NCBI GenBank assembly: GCA_965219015.1
Contig: CBDCNH010000013.1
Span: 310,001-374,000, forward strand
DNA from: CBDCNH01 sp965219015
GTDB taxonomy: Bacteria > Pseudomonadota > Alphaproteobacteria > Rhodobacterales > Rhodobacteraceae
Direction: 5' to 3'
DNA: 64,000 nt
Part shown: positions 50,737-59,626 of the stretch, piece after piece
How the letters are laid out: each line of letters starts with the position of its first letter
How positions within the stretch are numbered: the stretch's first letter is position 1
Made by a program: the position numbers and the translations under genes
The notes under the pieces: model-generated
The model's database searches: none
What the model was told of the DNA's origin: nothing
Seen by the model: only the letters and a program-made list of their open reading frames with translations

Positions 50737-50848
50737 CGGGCGCTCCGGCGGCATTGCCGCGCGAGGGATACAGGGCGGCCCCGTGCCGCACAATCTTGTG
50801 CGGGCGTTGACGCTGGCTTAAGCCCGGCGACAAAGGGGAGGCACCACG

Positions 50849-52594
50849 ATGCGCGATCACGGCACCAACGAGCCCTACGACAAGTCCCGGCTGCCGAGCC
50901 GCCACGTCACCGAAGGGCCCTCGCGCGCGCCGCACCGGAGCTACTTCTACGCGATGGGGATCACCGAGGAGGAGATCCACCAGCCCTGGGTCGGCGTCGC
51001 GACCTGCTGGAACGAGGCCGCGCCCTGCAACATCGCGCTCAACTGGCAGGCGCAGGCGGTCAAGGGCGGGGTCAAGAAGGCGGGCGGCACCCCGCGCGAG
51101 TTCACCACCATCACCGTCACCGACGGCATCGCGATGGGCCACGAGGGGATGCGCTCCTCCCTCGCCTCGCGCGACGCCATCGCCGACACGGTCGAGCTGA
51201 CGATGCGCGGGCACTGCTACGACGCCATCGTGGGCCTCGCGGGCTGCGACAAGTCGCTCCCCGGCATGATGATGGCGATGGTCCGCCTCAACGTGCCGTC
51301 GGTGTTCATCTACGGCGGCTCGATCCTGCCCGGCCGCCACGAGGGCCGCGACCTCACCGTGCAGGACATGTTCGAGGCGGTGGGCCAGCACCAGGCCGGC
51401 AACATGTCGGACGCCGAGCTCGACATCCTCGAGCGCGTCGCCTGCCCGTCGGCGGGCGCCTGCGGCGGGCAGTACACCGCCAACACGATGGCCTGCGTGT
51501 CGGAGGCGATCGGGCTCGCGCTCTTCAACTCCTCGGGGATGCCCGCGCCCTACGAGAGCCGCGCGCAGTACGGCGAGGCCTCGGGCGTGGCGGTGATGCG
51601 GCTCCTCGAGGCCAACATCCGCGCGCGCGACGTGGTGACGCGGAAGTCGCTCGAGAATGCGGCGCGGGTCGTGGCCTGCACCGGCGGCTCGACCAACGGC
51701 GGGCTGCACCTGCCGGCCATCGCGCACGAGGCGGGGATCGACTTCGACCTCTTCGACGTCTGCGACATCTTCCGCGACACGCCCTACTTCGTGAACCTGC
51801 GGCCGGGCGGGCAGTACGTGGCGAAGGATCTCTACGAGGCGGGCGGCGTGCCGGTGGTCCTGCGCGAGCTGCGCCGGGCGGGGCTCATCCACGAGGACTG
51901 CGTGACCGCCTCGGGCCGCAGCATCGGCGAGGAGATCGACCTGGTGACGCGCGAGGCCGACGGGCGCGTGATCTTCCCGGTCGATGCGCCGATCACGCCG
52001 ACCGGTGGCGTCGTCGGGCTGCGCGGCAACCTCGCGCCCGAGGGCGCCATCGTGAAGGTGGCGGGCATGTCCACCGCCGAGCAGGTGTTCTCGGGGCCGG
52101 CGCGCGTCTTCGAATGCGAGGAGGACGCCTTCGAGGCGGTGAAGGCGCGGAGCTACGCCGAGGGCGACGTCATCGTGATCCGCAACGAGGGCCCCGCCGG
52201 CGGTCCTGGGATGCGCGAGATGCTGGCGACGACCGCCGCGCTCTCGGGGCAGGGCATGGGCAAGAAGGTGGCGCTCATCACCGACGGACGCTTCTCGGGC
52301 GCGACGCGGGGCTTCTGCGTCGGGCATGTCGGGCCCGAGGCGGCGGCGGGCGGGCCGATCGCGCTGCTGCGCGACGGCGACGTCATCACGCTCGACGCGG
52401 TGGCGGGCACGATCACCGTGGCGCTTGCGGACGAGGAGCTGGACGCGCGGCGGCAGCAGTGGAAGGGCCCGCGCGAGACGCTCTACGCCTCGGGCGCGCT
52501 CTGGAAGTACGCGCGCCTCGTCGGTCCGACCCGGGCGGGGGCGGTCACCCACCCCGGTGCTGCGGCCGAGCGGCATGTCTACATGGACCTCTGA
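50849..52594 (+). CDS. ilvD: Dihydroxy-acid dehydratase
   Basis: A 581-residue iron-sulfur enzyme of branched-chain amino-acid synthesis. The cluster Cys lie in GVATCWNEAAPCN, VGLAGCDKSLPGM and SAGACGGQYTANTM; FIYGGSILPGRHEGRDLT and TDGRFSGATRGFCVGHVGPE are other signature blocks. The length is normal for the [2Fe-2S] class. It converts 2,3-dihydroxyisovalerate to 2-ketoisovalerate (and the isoleucine counterpart). The close relatives that dehydrate sugar acids are less likely, because sequence and N-terminus match IlvD. ATG 50849 follows AGGGGAGG. The gene stands alone. Confidence 0.93.
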   Translation: MRDHGTNEPYDKSRLPSRHVTEGPSRAPHRSYFYAMGITEEEIHQPWVGVATCWNEAAPCNIALNWQAQAVKGGVKKAGGTPREFTTITVTDGIAMGHEGMRSSLASRDAIADTVELTMRGHCYDAIVGLAGCDKSLPGMMMAMVRLNVPSVFIYGGSILPGRHEGRDLTVQDMFEAVGQHQAGNMSDAELDILERVACPSAGACGGQYTANTMACVSEAIGLALFNSSGMPAPYESRAQYGEASGVAVMRLLEANIRARDVVTRKSLENAARVVACTGGSTNGGLHLPAIAHEAGIDFDLFDVCDIFRDTPYFVNLRPGGQYVAKDLYEAGGVPVVLRELRRAGLIHEDCVTASGRSIGEEIDLVTREADGRVIFPVDAPITPTGGVVGLRGNLAPEGAIVKVAGMSTAEQVFSGPARVFECEEDAFEAVKARSYAEGDVIVIRNEGPAGGPGMREMLATTAALSGQGMGKKVALITDGRFSGATRGFCVGHVGPEAAAGGPIALLRDGDVITLDAVAGTITVALADEELDARRQQWKGPRETLYASGALWKYARLVGPTRAGAVTHPGAAAERHVYMDL

Positions 52595-52658
52595 CGGCCC
52601 GGCCGGAGGTAACGCGATCGCAACGCTCCCGCGCGAGGATGGCGTGAGGGAGCCCCGG

Positions 52659-53246
52659 ATGCTGTTCGAGAGATTGCTGCACCGACGCGCGGTTCCCTCG
52701 GCGGAGGATCGCGCCTGGCACCCGCTGCCCTGGGCGGAGCCGATGCTGCCGCCGGGGCTCCTCGCGCCGCCCTCCGGGACCATGCTCGCGCCGGGCGTCA
52801 CGCTCTGGCACGGCGATGCGGCGCCCGAGATCGTGCTTCGGCAAGTCGTGGCGGACCCGTTCGCGCTGGCGATCGAGGTCTTCGCGAGCCCCGGCGGCTA
52901 CGTCTCGCTCGCGTTCGACCTTGAGCCGGACGCCTTCGGACCGCGCCATCTGCTCGTGCTCGAGGCAGAGGTCGCATCCGAGCGTCCCGTCGGCCTGGTC
53001 GCGCGCCTCAACTTCGCCGCCGGTCCCAACACGGGCCGTCTCGTCCGCGGCGCCGAGCCGGGCCGCGTCGCGGTCGCGTTCGATCCCGCGTCGCTCGCCT
53101 CGCCGGGCCTCCGCGACGAGCCGGGCGGCGTGGATCCCGCGCGCATCGACCGTGTGTGGGCCGATCTCATCCTCGTCGGCCCCGCACAGAACCGCATCGA
53201 GCTTGCGGACCTGCGCTTCGTCCGCCGCCCGCGGGCCGAGCCGTGA
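52659..53246 (+). CDS. DUF6478 family protein
   Basis: A 195-residue protein. PLPWAEPMLPPGLLAPPSGT, MLAPGVTLWHGDAAPEIVLR, ASPGGYVSLAFDLEP and VGLVARLNFAAGPNTG follow the conserved order of DUF6478, which is nearly confined to Rhodobacterales. A beta-rich fold is expected. This copy is shorter at the N-terminus than most, starting just before the HPLPWAEP block. No function is known. ATG 52659 follows GAGGGAG. It overlaps the next small gene by 4 bp; the pair may act together. Confidence 0.72.
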   Translation: MLFERLLHRRAVPSAEDRAWHPLPWAEPMLPPGLLAPPSGTMLAPGVTLWHGDAAPEIVLRQVVADPFALAIEVFASPGGYVSLAFDLEPDAFGPRHLLVLEAEVASERPVGLVARLNFAAGPNTGRLVRGAEPGRVAVAFDPASLASPGLRDEPGGVDPARIDRVWADLILVGPAQNRIELADLRFVRRPRAEP

Positions 53247-53617
53247 CGGTCCTGCGGCTGCTCGGCGCCGCCTTCGTCGCCGATACCTGCGAGGTCTGGC
53301 TCGCCGGCGGCGATGGCCTCCCCGGCGTGACCCTCGTCAGCGACGGAACCCGCGTCGTGGCGCGCGTGGCCTCCGGCGATGCGCCCGGCACATGGCGCGC
53401 GCGGGCGGTCCTTCCGAAGCTGCCGGGGCCAGGCCGCTCGCGCCGCATCACCGTGCTCGACGCCTCCGACGGCGAGGTGATCGGCCACGGCGAGATCGCC
53501 GCCGGAGCGCCCGACCCGGCGGCGCTCGCGGGCGAGGTCGCGTTCCTGCGCGCCGAGGTCGAGCTTGTGAAGCGCCTCCTCCGCGCCCGCCTCGCCGAGG
53601 AGGCGGGCACGGGCTGA
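53243..53617 (+). CDS. Conserved partner of the DUF6478 protein
   Basis: A 124-residue protein from GTG 53243, overlapping the stop of the DUF6478 gene. It begins with a beta-rich part (VTVLRLLGAAFVADTCEVWL) and ends in a helix AALAGEVAFLRAEVELVKRL with LLRARL, a likely coiled coil. The phrase DASDGEVIGHGEIAAGAPDP before it recurs, as I recall, in small proteins encoded behind DUF6478 genes. No named family is recognised. The 4-bp overlap suggests a complex with the upstream protein. Confidence 0.6.
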   Translation: MTVLRLLGAAFVADTCEVWLAGGDGLPGVTLVSDGTRVVARVASGDAPGTWRARAVLPKLPGPGRSRRITVLDASDGEVIGHGEIAAGAPDPAALAGEVAFLRAEVELVKRLLRARLAEEAGTG

Positions 53618-53669
53618 CGACGCCGCGTCGGGGGTGACAGCGGGCCGGGCGGCGGGCAGGGTCCGCGGC

Positions 53670-55694
53670 ATGAGCCCCTATCCGCACCTTCTCTCCCCGC
53701 TCGATCTCGGCCCGCTCGCGGTGCCGAACCGCGTCGTCATGGGCTCGATGCACACCGGGCTCGAGGAGACCGGCGACTGGGGCCGCGTCGCCGCGTTCCA
53801 CGTCGCCCGCGCTTCGGGCGGCGTCGGGCTCATCGTCACCGGCGGCATGGCGCCGAACGCGCGGGGCGGCGTCTTCCCGGGTGCGGCCGGGCTGCACGGA
53901 GCCTCCGACATCGCCAACCATCGCGGCGTCACGGATGCCGTCCACGCCGCGGGCGGCCGCATCGCCATGCAGATCCTGCACGCCGGGCGCTATGCCTTCG
54001 GGCAGGGTTGCGTGGCGCCGAGCGCGCTCAAGGCGCCGATCGCGCCGCACGTGCCGGAGGCGCTCGACGACGCCGGGGTCGAGGCCGAGATCGACGCCAT
54101 CGCGGTGGCGGCGGCGCGCGCGCGCGAGGCGGGCTACGACGGCGTGGAGGTGATGGGCTCGGAGGGGTATCTGCTGAACCAGTTCCTCGCCCGGCGCACC
54201 AACCGGAGGCAGGACCGCTGGGGCGGCGACCTCGCGGGCCGGATGCGGATGCCGGTCGAGACGGTGGCGCGCGTCCGGGCGGCCGTGGGGACGGACTTCC
54301 TCGTGATCTACCGCATCAGCCTCGCGGACCTCGTGCCCGAGGGCTCGACCTGGGACGAGACGCTGGCGCTCGCGTCGGCGGTGATCGCGGCAGGCGCGAA
54401 CGTGCTCTCGAGCGGCATCGGCTGGCACGAGGCGCGGGTGCCGACGATCGCGGCCTCGGTCCCGCGCGCGGCCTTCGCGGACCTTGCCGCCCGGCTCCGG
54501 GCCGCGGTCGCGGTGCCGGTGATCGCCGCCAACCGGATCAACCGCCCCGCGACCGCCGAGGCGCTCCTCGCCGCCGGCGCCTGCGACCTCGTGGCGATGG
54601 CGCGGCCGCTGCTGGCGGACCCCGCCTTCGTCGCGAAGGCAGCGGCCGGCCGGGCCGACGAGATCGCGCCCTGCATCGCCTGCAACCAGGCCTGCCTCGA
54701 CCATGCCTTCGCGGGCAAGGTCGCGAGCTGCCTCGTCAACCCTCGGGCCTGCCACGAGACGGTGTTCGCGATCACCCGCGCCGCCGCCGCGCGCCGTGTC
54801 GCCGTCGTCGGCGCCGGGCCGGCGGGGCTCGCGGCGGCGCTGGCGGCGGCGGAGCGCGGCCACCGGGTGACGCTCTTCGAGCGGGCGGGTGTCATCGGCG
54901 GGCAGATGAACCTCGCGCGGGTCGTGCCGGGCAAGGAGGAGTTCGACGGGCTCATTCGCTGGTATGCTAGAATGCTGGAGCTTGCCGCGATCGCGGTCGA
55001 GACGGGCGTCGATGCGGAGCCGAGCGACCTGCGGACGTTCGACGACGTGATCGTGGCGACCGGCGTGCGTCCGCGCCGGCCCGGCATCACGGGGGAGACC
55101 GGCGCCACCGTCGCCGCTTATGACGACGTGCTCGCAGGCCGGGTCCACGCCGGCGACCGCGTGGTCGTCGTCGGCGCGGGCGGCATCGGCTTCGACGTGG
55201 CGACCTATCTCGTCGCCTCACCCCGCGACGAGGGCGACAACGCGTTGGCGGCGTGGCGGCGCGACTGGGGCATCGGCGATCCCGCGACCGATCCCGGCGG
55301 CCTTGCCCCGGCCGGCCCGGAGCCCGCGCCGCCTGCGCGCGCGGTGACGCTGCTGCAACGCCGCCCCGGCGCTCCCGGACGCACGCTCGGCCGGACGACA
55401 GGCTGGATCCACCGCGCCCATCTCGGCATGAAGGGCGTCACGATGCGCGGCGACGCGGCCTACGAGCGCATCGACGGCGACGGTCTCCACGTGCGCTTCG
55501 GCGACGAGGCCGCGGTGCTGATCCCTGCCGACACGGTGGTCCTTTGCGCCGGGCAGGAGCCGGAACGCCGCCTCGCCGAAGCGATGGCGGCGCGAAACAT
55601 GCCATGCCACATCATCGGCGGCGCCGACGTGGCCGCGGAGATCGACGCCCAGCGCGCCATCGCAGAGGGCACGCGCGTCGCCGCCGCCCTCTAG
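53670..55694 (+). CDS. NADPH-dependent 2,4-dienoyl-CoA reductase-like (OYE + FAD/NAD domains)
   Basis: A 674-residue flavoprotein. The TIM barrel (1-345) is of the old-yellow-enzyme type, with ILHAGRYAFGQGCVAPSALK and GYDGVEVMGSEGYLLNQFLA. The 4Fe-4S Cys are in CIACNQACLDHAFAGKVASC. The C-terminal part has the FAD-binding VAVVGAGPAGLAAALAAAER and NAD(P)-binding VVVVGAGGIGFDVATYLV. The architecture equals that of FadH, which reduces 2,4-dienoyl-CoA during oxidation of unsaturated fatty acids. Trimethylamine-dehydrogenase-like relatives are possible but less so. The start at 53670 (MSPYPHLLSPL) is the family start. Its 3' end overlaps the convergent kinase gene by 4 bp. Confidence 0.9.
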   Translation: MSPYPHLLSPLDLGPLAVPNRVVMGSMHTGLEETGDWGRVAAFHVARASGGVGLIVTGGMAPNARGGVFPGAAGLHGASDIANHRGVTDAVHAAGGRIAMQILHAGRYAFGQGCVAPSALKAPIAPHVPEALDDAGVEAEIDAIAVAAARAREAGYDGVEVMGSEGYLLNQFLARRTNRRQDRWGGDLAGRMRMPVETVARVRAAVGTDFLVIYRISLADLVPEGSTWDETLALASAVIAAGANVLSSGIGWHEARVPTIAASVPRAAFADLAARLRAAVAVPVIAANRINRPATAEALLAAGACDLVAMARPLLADPAFVAKAAAGRADEIAPCIACNQACLDHAFAGKVASCLVNPRACHETVFAITRAAAARRVAVVGAGPAGLAAALAAAERGHRVTLFERAGVIGGQMNLARVVPGKEEFDGLIRWYARMLELAAIAVETGVDAEPSDLRTFDDVIVATGVRPRRPGITGETGATVAAYDDVLAGRVHAGDRVVVVGAGGIGFDVATYLVASPRDEGDNALAAWRRDWGIGDPATDPGGLAPAGPEPAPPARAVTLLQRRPGAPGRTLGRTTGWIHRAHLGMKGVTMRGDAAYERIDGDGLHVRFGDEAAVLIPADTVVLCAGQEPERRLAEAMAARNMPCHIIGGADVAAEIDAQRAIAEGTRVAAAL

Positions 55695-56911
55695 CCCGGC
55701 CGGTCGATGCGCCGCCAGCCGGGCAGGCGGATCCGGGCTCGGAGGCCCGTCGGCGTCGTCGCAAGCGCGAGGTCGCCGCCGTGCATCTCGACGATGCGGC
55801 GCGTCAGCGGCAGGCCGAGGCCGATCCCGTCGGCGCTGCGCTGGCGGACCCGCGCGCCGACGCCGAAGGCGCTCCAGATGCGGTCGGCGTAGGCGGGCGC
55901 GATGCCGGCGCCGTTGTCGTCGATCACGATCTCGACCGTGCCGTCGTCGGCGCCCCTCGCGGCGACGGTCGCGTGGCTGCCGCCGTGCGCGATGAAGTTC
56001 GTCACGAGGCAGGCCAGCGCGAGCTCGATCAGCGCACGGTCGCCGCGCAGGCGCAGCCCCGCAGGTTCTGCGAGGTCAAGCCGCTTGCCGCGCAGCGAGG
56101 CGAGCTTGCCGAAGCTCGCCAGCGTCGCGCCGAGGGTGCCGTCGAGATCGATCTCGCTCTCGTCTAGCGCGATGTCGCCGGACCGGAGCTGGGTGAACGA
56201 CAGGATGCTGCCGACGATGGACTCGAGCTGTTCGGAGGCCGACAGGATCGCCGCGACGATCTCCTGATCGTCCTCGGTTGCAGGCGCAATGACCTGCGCC
56301 AGACCGTAGATGTGATTGAGCGGCGTTCGAAGCTCGTGCCCGACGAGCGAGAGGAACTCCTCCTGCGCCGTCTCCGCGATGTGCCGGAGCGCCGCGACCT
56401 TGCCGGCGTCCTCCTCGAGCGGCACCTCGTAGAACCGCGCCACCATCCCGGCGATGTCCTCGAGCATCGCGATCCGATCGAGCGGGACATCGCCATGCGG
56501 GACGAGATCGACCCCGCAGACCGTGCCCATGCAGAAGCCCGTCGCAAGGATGACCGGCGCGCTCGCCGAGAACCGGACGCCGGGGCCGGTCACGATCGGG
56601 TGGTTCACGGACCTCGGATCGGCATGGGTGTCGGGGAACACGATCGTCCGCCGCTCGGCGACGGTGAAGCTGCACAGCGAGGCCTCGCGCGGGGTGCCGT
56701 CGAAGTCGATGCCGTCTCGGGCGAGGAACGTCTGCCGGTCTTCGTCGAAGAGCGAGATGAACGCGATGGGCGTGCCGAGGAGGCGCCGCACCAGCGAGGT
56801 GACATGCGCGAAGAACCTGTCGTCGCGCCGCGTCTCGAGGTTCATCACCGCGACGGTCGCGGCGCGCGCGGTCTCGTTGACGGGGAGGGGGTAGTTTCGC
56901 AGGGCGGTCAT
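55691..56911 (-). CDS. GAF-domain sensor histidine kinase
   Basis: A 406-residue soluble kinase without membrane segments. A GAF domain (about 15-165) has TPIAFISLFDEDRQTFLARD and GVRFSASAPVILATGFCMGT. The H-box is SLVGHELRTPLNHI with phospho-acceptor His192. The ATPase domain keeps N (LACLVTNFIAHGG), DNGAGIAP and DGIGLGLPLTRRIVEMHGG. Start ATG 56911 follows AGAGG. It should autophosphorylate in answer to a cytoplasmic ligand or redox cue. No response-regulator gene is adjacent, so it is an orphan. Divergent from the LysR gene. Confidence 0.88.
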   Translation of the reverse strand: MTALRNYPLPVNETARAATVAVMNLETRRDDRFFAHVTSLVRRLLGTPIAFISLFDEDRQTFLARDGIDFDGTPREASLCSFTVAERRTIVFPDTHADPRSVNHPIVTGPGVRFSASAPVILATGFCMGTVCGVDLVPHGDVPLDRIAMLEDIAGMVARFYEVPLEEDAGKVAALRHIAETAQEEFLSLVGHELRTPLNHIYGLAQVIAPATEDDQEIVAAILSASEQLESIVGSILSFTQLRSGDIALDESEIDLDGTLGATLASFGKLASLRGKRLDLAEPAGLRLRGDRALIELALACLVTNFIAHGGSHATVAARGADDGTVEIVIDDNGAGIAPAYADRIWSAFGVGARVRQRSADGIGLGLPLTRRIVEMHGGDLALATTPTGLRARIRLPGWRRIDRPG

Positions 56912-57081
56912 CGCAACCTCTTGCCTTGAGAGGCCATCATGCCGGTCGTCCGTTAACGAAGCCTGACCTCGGCCCCGACTGTCGGCTTCGGCGTGACTTT
57001 GCCCTCGCATCGCCATCATTATCGCGCTCATTCGCCACAATCCGGAAGCAAGGTGCCGATCCGAACGGTGGCGGAGGGCAT

Positions 57082-57999
57082 ATGGACCGGCTGAGCGAGA
57101 TGGAGGCCTTTGCGACGGTGGTCGATCAGGGCGGCTTCACGGATGCTGCGCGCAAGCTCGGCATCTCGAAATCGGCAGTGTCGAAGCATGTCTCCGCGCT
57201 CGAGACACGGCTCGGCGCGCGGCTCCTCAACCGCACCACGCGGCGCGTCAGCCCGACCGAGATCGGCCTCGCCTACTACGACCGCGCGCGCCGGGTGCTC
57301 AACGACGCAGGCGAGGCGGATGCGCTGGTGACGGCGATGCAGACGGCGCCCACCGGGCACCTGCGGCTCTCGGTGGCCACGGACTTCGGCGTCAGCCTGC
57401 TGGCACCGATCCTCGGCGACTTCCTGCACGCCCATCCCGCAATCACGGTCAGCGTCACGCTCAACGACCGCTACGTCGAACTGATCTCGGAGGGCTTCGA
57501 CCTCGCGATCCGCGTGGGCGAGCTCGAGGACAGCTCGCTGCGCGCACGGCGCATCTTCTCCACCTCGCGCCGGCTCGTCGCCTCGCGCGCGTACCTCGAG
57601 GCGCATGGCCGGCCGGAGCGGATCGACGAGCTGAACGCGCACAAGCTCCTGCACTACTCCAGTCAGGCCGCGGGCAACGTCTGGAAGCTCACGTCCCCCT
57701 CGGGCGAGAAACGGCAGGTGCGCGCGGCGGGCTGGCTCACGGTCAACGACGGCCAGTCGCTCCTGCACGCGGCCATCGCGGGGCTCGGGATCGCGTACCT
57801 GCCGGACTTCCTGCTCGAAGGCGCGCTGGCGGACGGGCTGGTGGTCCCTGCGATGCCGGGGCTGCCGGAGGAGCCGCTCGGCATCTACGCGATCTATCCG
57901 CCGGGCCGCTACACGCAGCCGAAGGTCCGCGCGATCATCGACTTCCTCGTCGCGCGCTTCGCCGAGCCCGCGGCGGCACTCCGCACCGCGGCGGAGTAG
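57082..57999 (+). CDS. LysR-family transcriptional regulator
   Basis: A 305-residue regulator. The N-terminal winged HTH is FATVVDQGGFTDAARKLGIS then KSAVSKHVSALETRLGARLL, with NRTTRRVSPTEIG, the CrgA-like subgroup. A substrate-binding domain follows from residue 90 (GHLRLSVATDFGVSLLAPIL). HYSSQAAGNVWKLTSPSGEK near 190 and GLGIAYLPDFLLEGALADG near 230 are typical. Its target is not evident: the divergent kinase gene shares its intergenic region, 170 bp. The start at 57082 follows CGGAGGGC. Confidence 0.88.
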   Translation: MDRLSEMEAFATVVDQGGFTDAARKLGISKSAVSKHVSALETRLGARLLNRTTRRVSPTEIGLAYYDRARRVLNDAGEADALVTAMQTAPTGHLRLSVATDFGVSLLAPILGDFLHAHPAITVSVTLNDRYVELISEGFDLAIRVGELEDSSLRARRIFSTSRRLVASRAYLEAHGRPERIDELNAHKLLHYSSQAAGNVWKLTSPSGEKRQVRAAGWLTVNDGQSLLHAAIAGLGIAYLPDFLLEGALADGLVVPAMPGLPEEPLGIYAIYPPGRYTQPKVRAIIDFLVARFAEPAAALRTAAE

Positions 58000-58001
58000 C
58001 G

Positions 58002-58958
58002 TCAGGTCGGTCCGATCGCCACGACCTCGACGCGGCGGTTCCGCGCCCGGCCCTCCGGCGTCGCGTTGCTGGCCCGGGGCGCGAGATAGCCTGCGCCCTC
58101 TGCGTCGAGTTGCGCGCGCGCGACGCCGTAGCGTCCCACGAGACGGGCGACGACGGCGGCGGCCCTGGCGCGGGACACCGCGACGTTGGCGTCGAGGCTC
58201 CCCGACAGATCGGTATGGCCGACGACGAGCGCGCGCATCCTCGGGTTCGCGAGGAGCCAGTCCGACAGAGCGCCAAGCGAGGCGTAGGGCGCATCGGCCA
58301 GCACCGCCGAGCCGCTCGCGAACTCGAGGTCGTCGAGCGCCGCGTGGCCGTCGCGGAGCAGTGCGGCGACGAGGCCGGCGGGAGCTCCCTCAACGGCCGA
58401 CGGAGCGGGCTCCGGTTCCGGCGCGGTAAGCACCTGCGTGCGTTCGGGCACCGCGTCGCCGGTCGAAGGCGTGACCTCGGTCAGCTGCACGAAGGCGCTC
58501 TCGGACGACCGGCTGACCATGACGGCGGCCAGACCGGGCCCCGGTCCGGCACGCTCGGCGAGGAGGTAGTGGAAGTTGCCGAGATCGACGTGCATCTCCG
58601 GCTCCGGCAGCACGCCCGCGTCGTAGCGGAAGTCGAACCCGCCGCAGCCCTCCGTCTCGCAGCCGAACCGGACGACGTAGCCCTGCGCCGCAAGACTTGC
58701 CCGCACCATGTCGACGATCCCGAGGGTCGTCGCGGCACCGGCGATCCGCCAGGCGGTGCGCGTCACGCGGCCCTCGCGGGTCAGGGCGGGAACCCTGCCG
58801 TCGGACCAGGCGCCTTCGGGCAGCCGTGCGGTCGCGGGGTCTTCGGTCCGGGTCGTCGTCACGGCCGCCCCGTCCGGCAGGTCGAGCGTGACGGCGGCTG
58901 CGGCATGCGCGGCCGTCCAGACGACGAGGACGGCGCAGCGGCGAGAGAGGCGCCTCAC
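58002..58958 (-). CDS. OmpA-family protein
   Basis: A 318-residue exported protein starting at GTG 58958. A leader of about 22 residues precedes AAVTLDLPDGAAV. A middle domain of about 170 residues (with GCETEGCGGFDFRYDAGVLP) has no family I recognise. The C-terminal OmpA/MotB domain contains RALVVGHTDLSGSLDANVAV, SRARAAAVVARLV and the final RNRRVEVV, which binds peptidoglycan. It is the last of three overlapping genes with GNAT and CinA-like genes. A structural role in the envelope is inferred. Confidence 0.85.
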   Translation of the reverse strand: MRRLSRRCAVLVVWTAAHAAAAVTLDLPDGAAVTTTRTEDPATARLPEGAWSDGRVPALTREGRVTRTAWRIAGAATTLGIVDMVRASLAAQGYVVRFGCETEGCGGFDFRYDAGVLPEPEMHVDLGNFHYLLAERAGPGPGLAAVMVSRSSESAFVQLTEVTPSTGDAVPERTQVLTAPEPEPAPSAVEGAPAGLVAALLRDGHAALDDLEFASGSAVLADAPYASLGALSDWLLANPRMRALVVGHTDLSGSLDANVAVSRARAAAVVARLVGRYGVARAQLDAEGAGYLAPRASNATPEGRARNRRVEVVAIGPT

Positions 58959-59626
58959 CGGACGCGGTAGTGGTAGCGCCCGGCCACCGCGAGCCCGACG
59001 CCGGAGTAGAGCGCGCGGGCGGGCGCGTTGGCTTCCGTCACGGCGAGGGCGAGCGTGCCGGCGCCGGCGGTCAGCGCCCAGCCGGCGGCGGCGGCGAGGA
59101 TGCCTCGCGCGAGGCCCCGGCGGCGCAGCGCCGCGGGGACTTCGAGCGCGTGCAGCATCGCGACGTCGCCCGCCGCCGCGACGAAGGCCGCGCCGCCGAT
59201 CCGGTCGCCGGCACGGGCGAGGAGCGCCGCCTTCGGCACGCGGACGCGCGCCATCGCGGCCTGACGCGCCGGCCCGATGCCGGCCGTCTCCCAAAGCGCC
59301 CGCACCGCCGCGAGCGGCGGCCAGTGCGCGAGCACGTCCCCGGCGCCCGCCAGGCCCGCCGCCGGCCCGGCATAGAGCAGCGTCGGATCCTTGATGCGGT
59401 AGGCCAGGCGGCCGAGCCATGCGTCGAGGGCATCCTCGCCGTCCCGCACCATGAAGAGCGGAGCGTCCGACACCGTCGCGTCGTCGGGCGGCTCGGTCCC
59501 GTCCCAGGTCGCCGCGGAGAGCCGGGAGCCGCCGCCGCCACCGTCGCGCAGCGTGACCGGCCCGTCGCGGCGGACGGCGACCGGAACCCAGGTCGCGGCC
59601 AGCGCGTCGAAGAGGGCCGCCGTCAC
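58955..59626 (-). CDS. GNAT-family acetyltransferase
   Basis: A 223-residue protein starting at GTG 59626. The acetyl-CoA-binding GNAT core lies in the C-terminal half: VAMLHALEVPAALRRRGLAR (R/QxxGxG/A loop as RRRGLA) and EANAPARALYSGVGLAVAGR. The N-terminal half has an extra domain beginning with WVPVAVRRDGPVTLRDG. The acceptor is unknown. Its ends overlap both neighbours by 4 bp, so it belongs to the CinA-like/OmpA operon. Confidence 0.82.
   Translation of the reverse strand: MTAALFDALAATWVPVAVRRDGPVTLRDGGGGGSRLSAATWDGTEPPDDATVSDAPLFMVRDGEDALDAWLGRLAYRIKDPTLLYAGPAAGLAGAGDVLAHWPPLAAVRALWETAGIGPARQAAMARVRVPKAALLARAGDRIGGAAFVAAAGDVAMLHALEVPAALRRRGLARGILAAAAGWALTAGAGTLALAVTEANAPARALYSGVGLAVAGRYHYRVR

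Noticed and set aside
47633..52801. A minus-strand open frame of 1722 codons spanning folC, accD, the CPBP gene and ilvD
   Set aside because: Only its last part is folC. The rest is an accidental stop-free frame antisense to ilvD and out of frame with accD, as is common in very GC-rich DNA; it is Arg/His/Pro-rich without domains.
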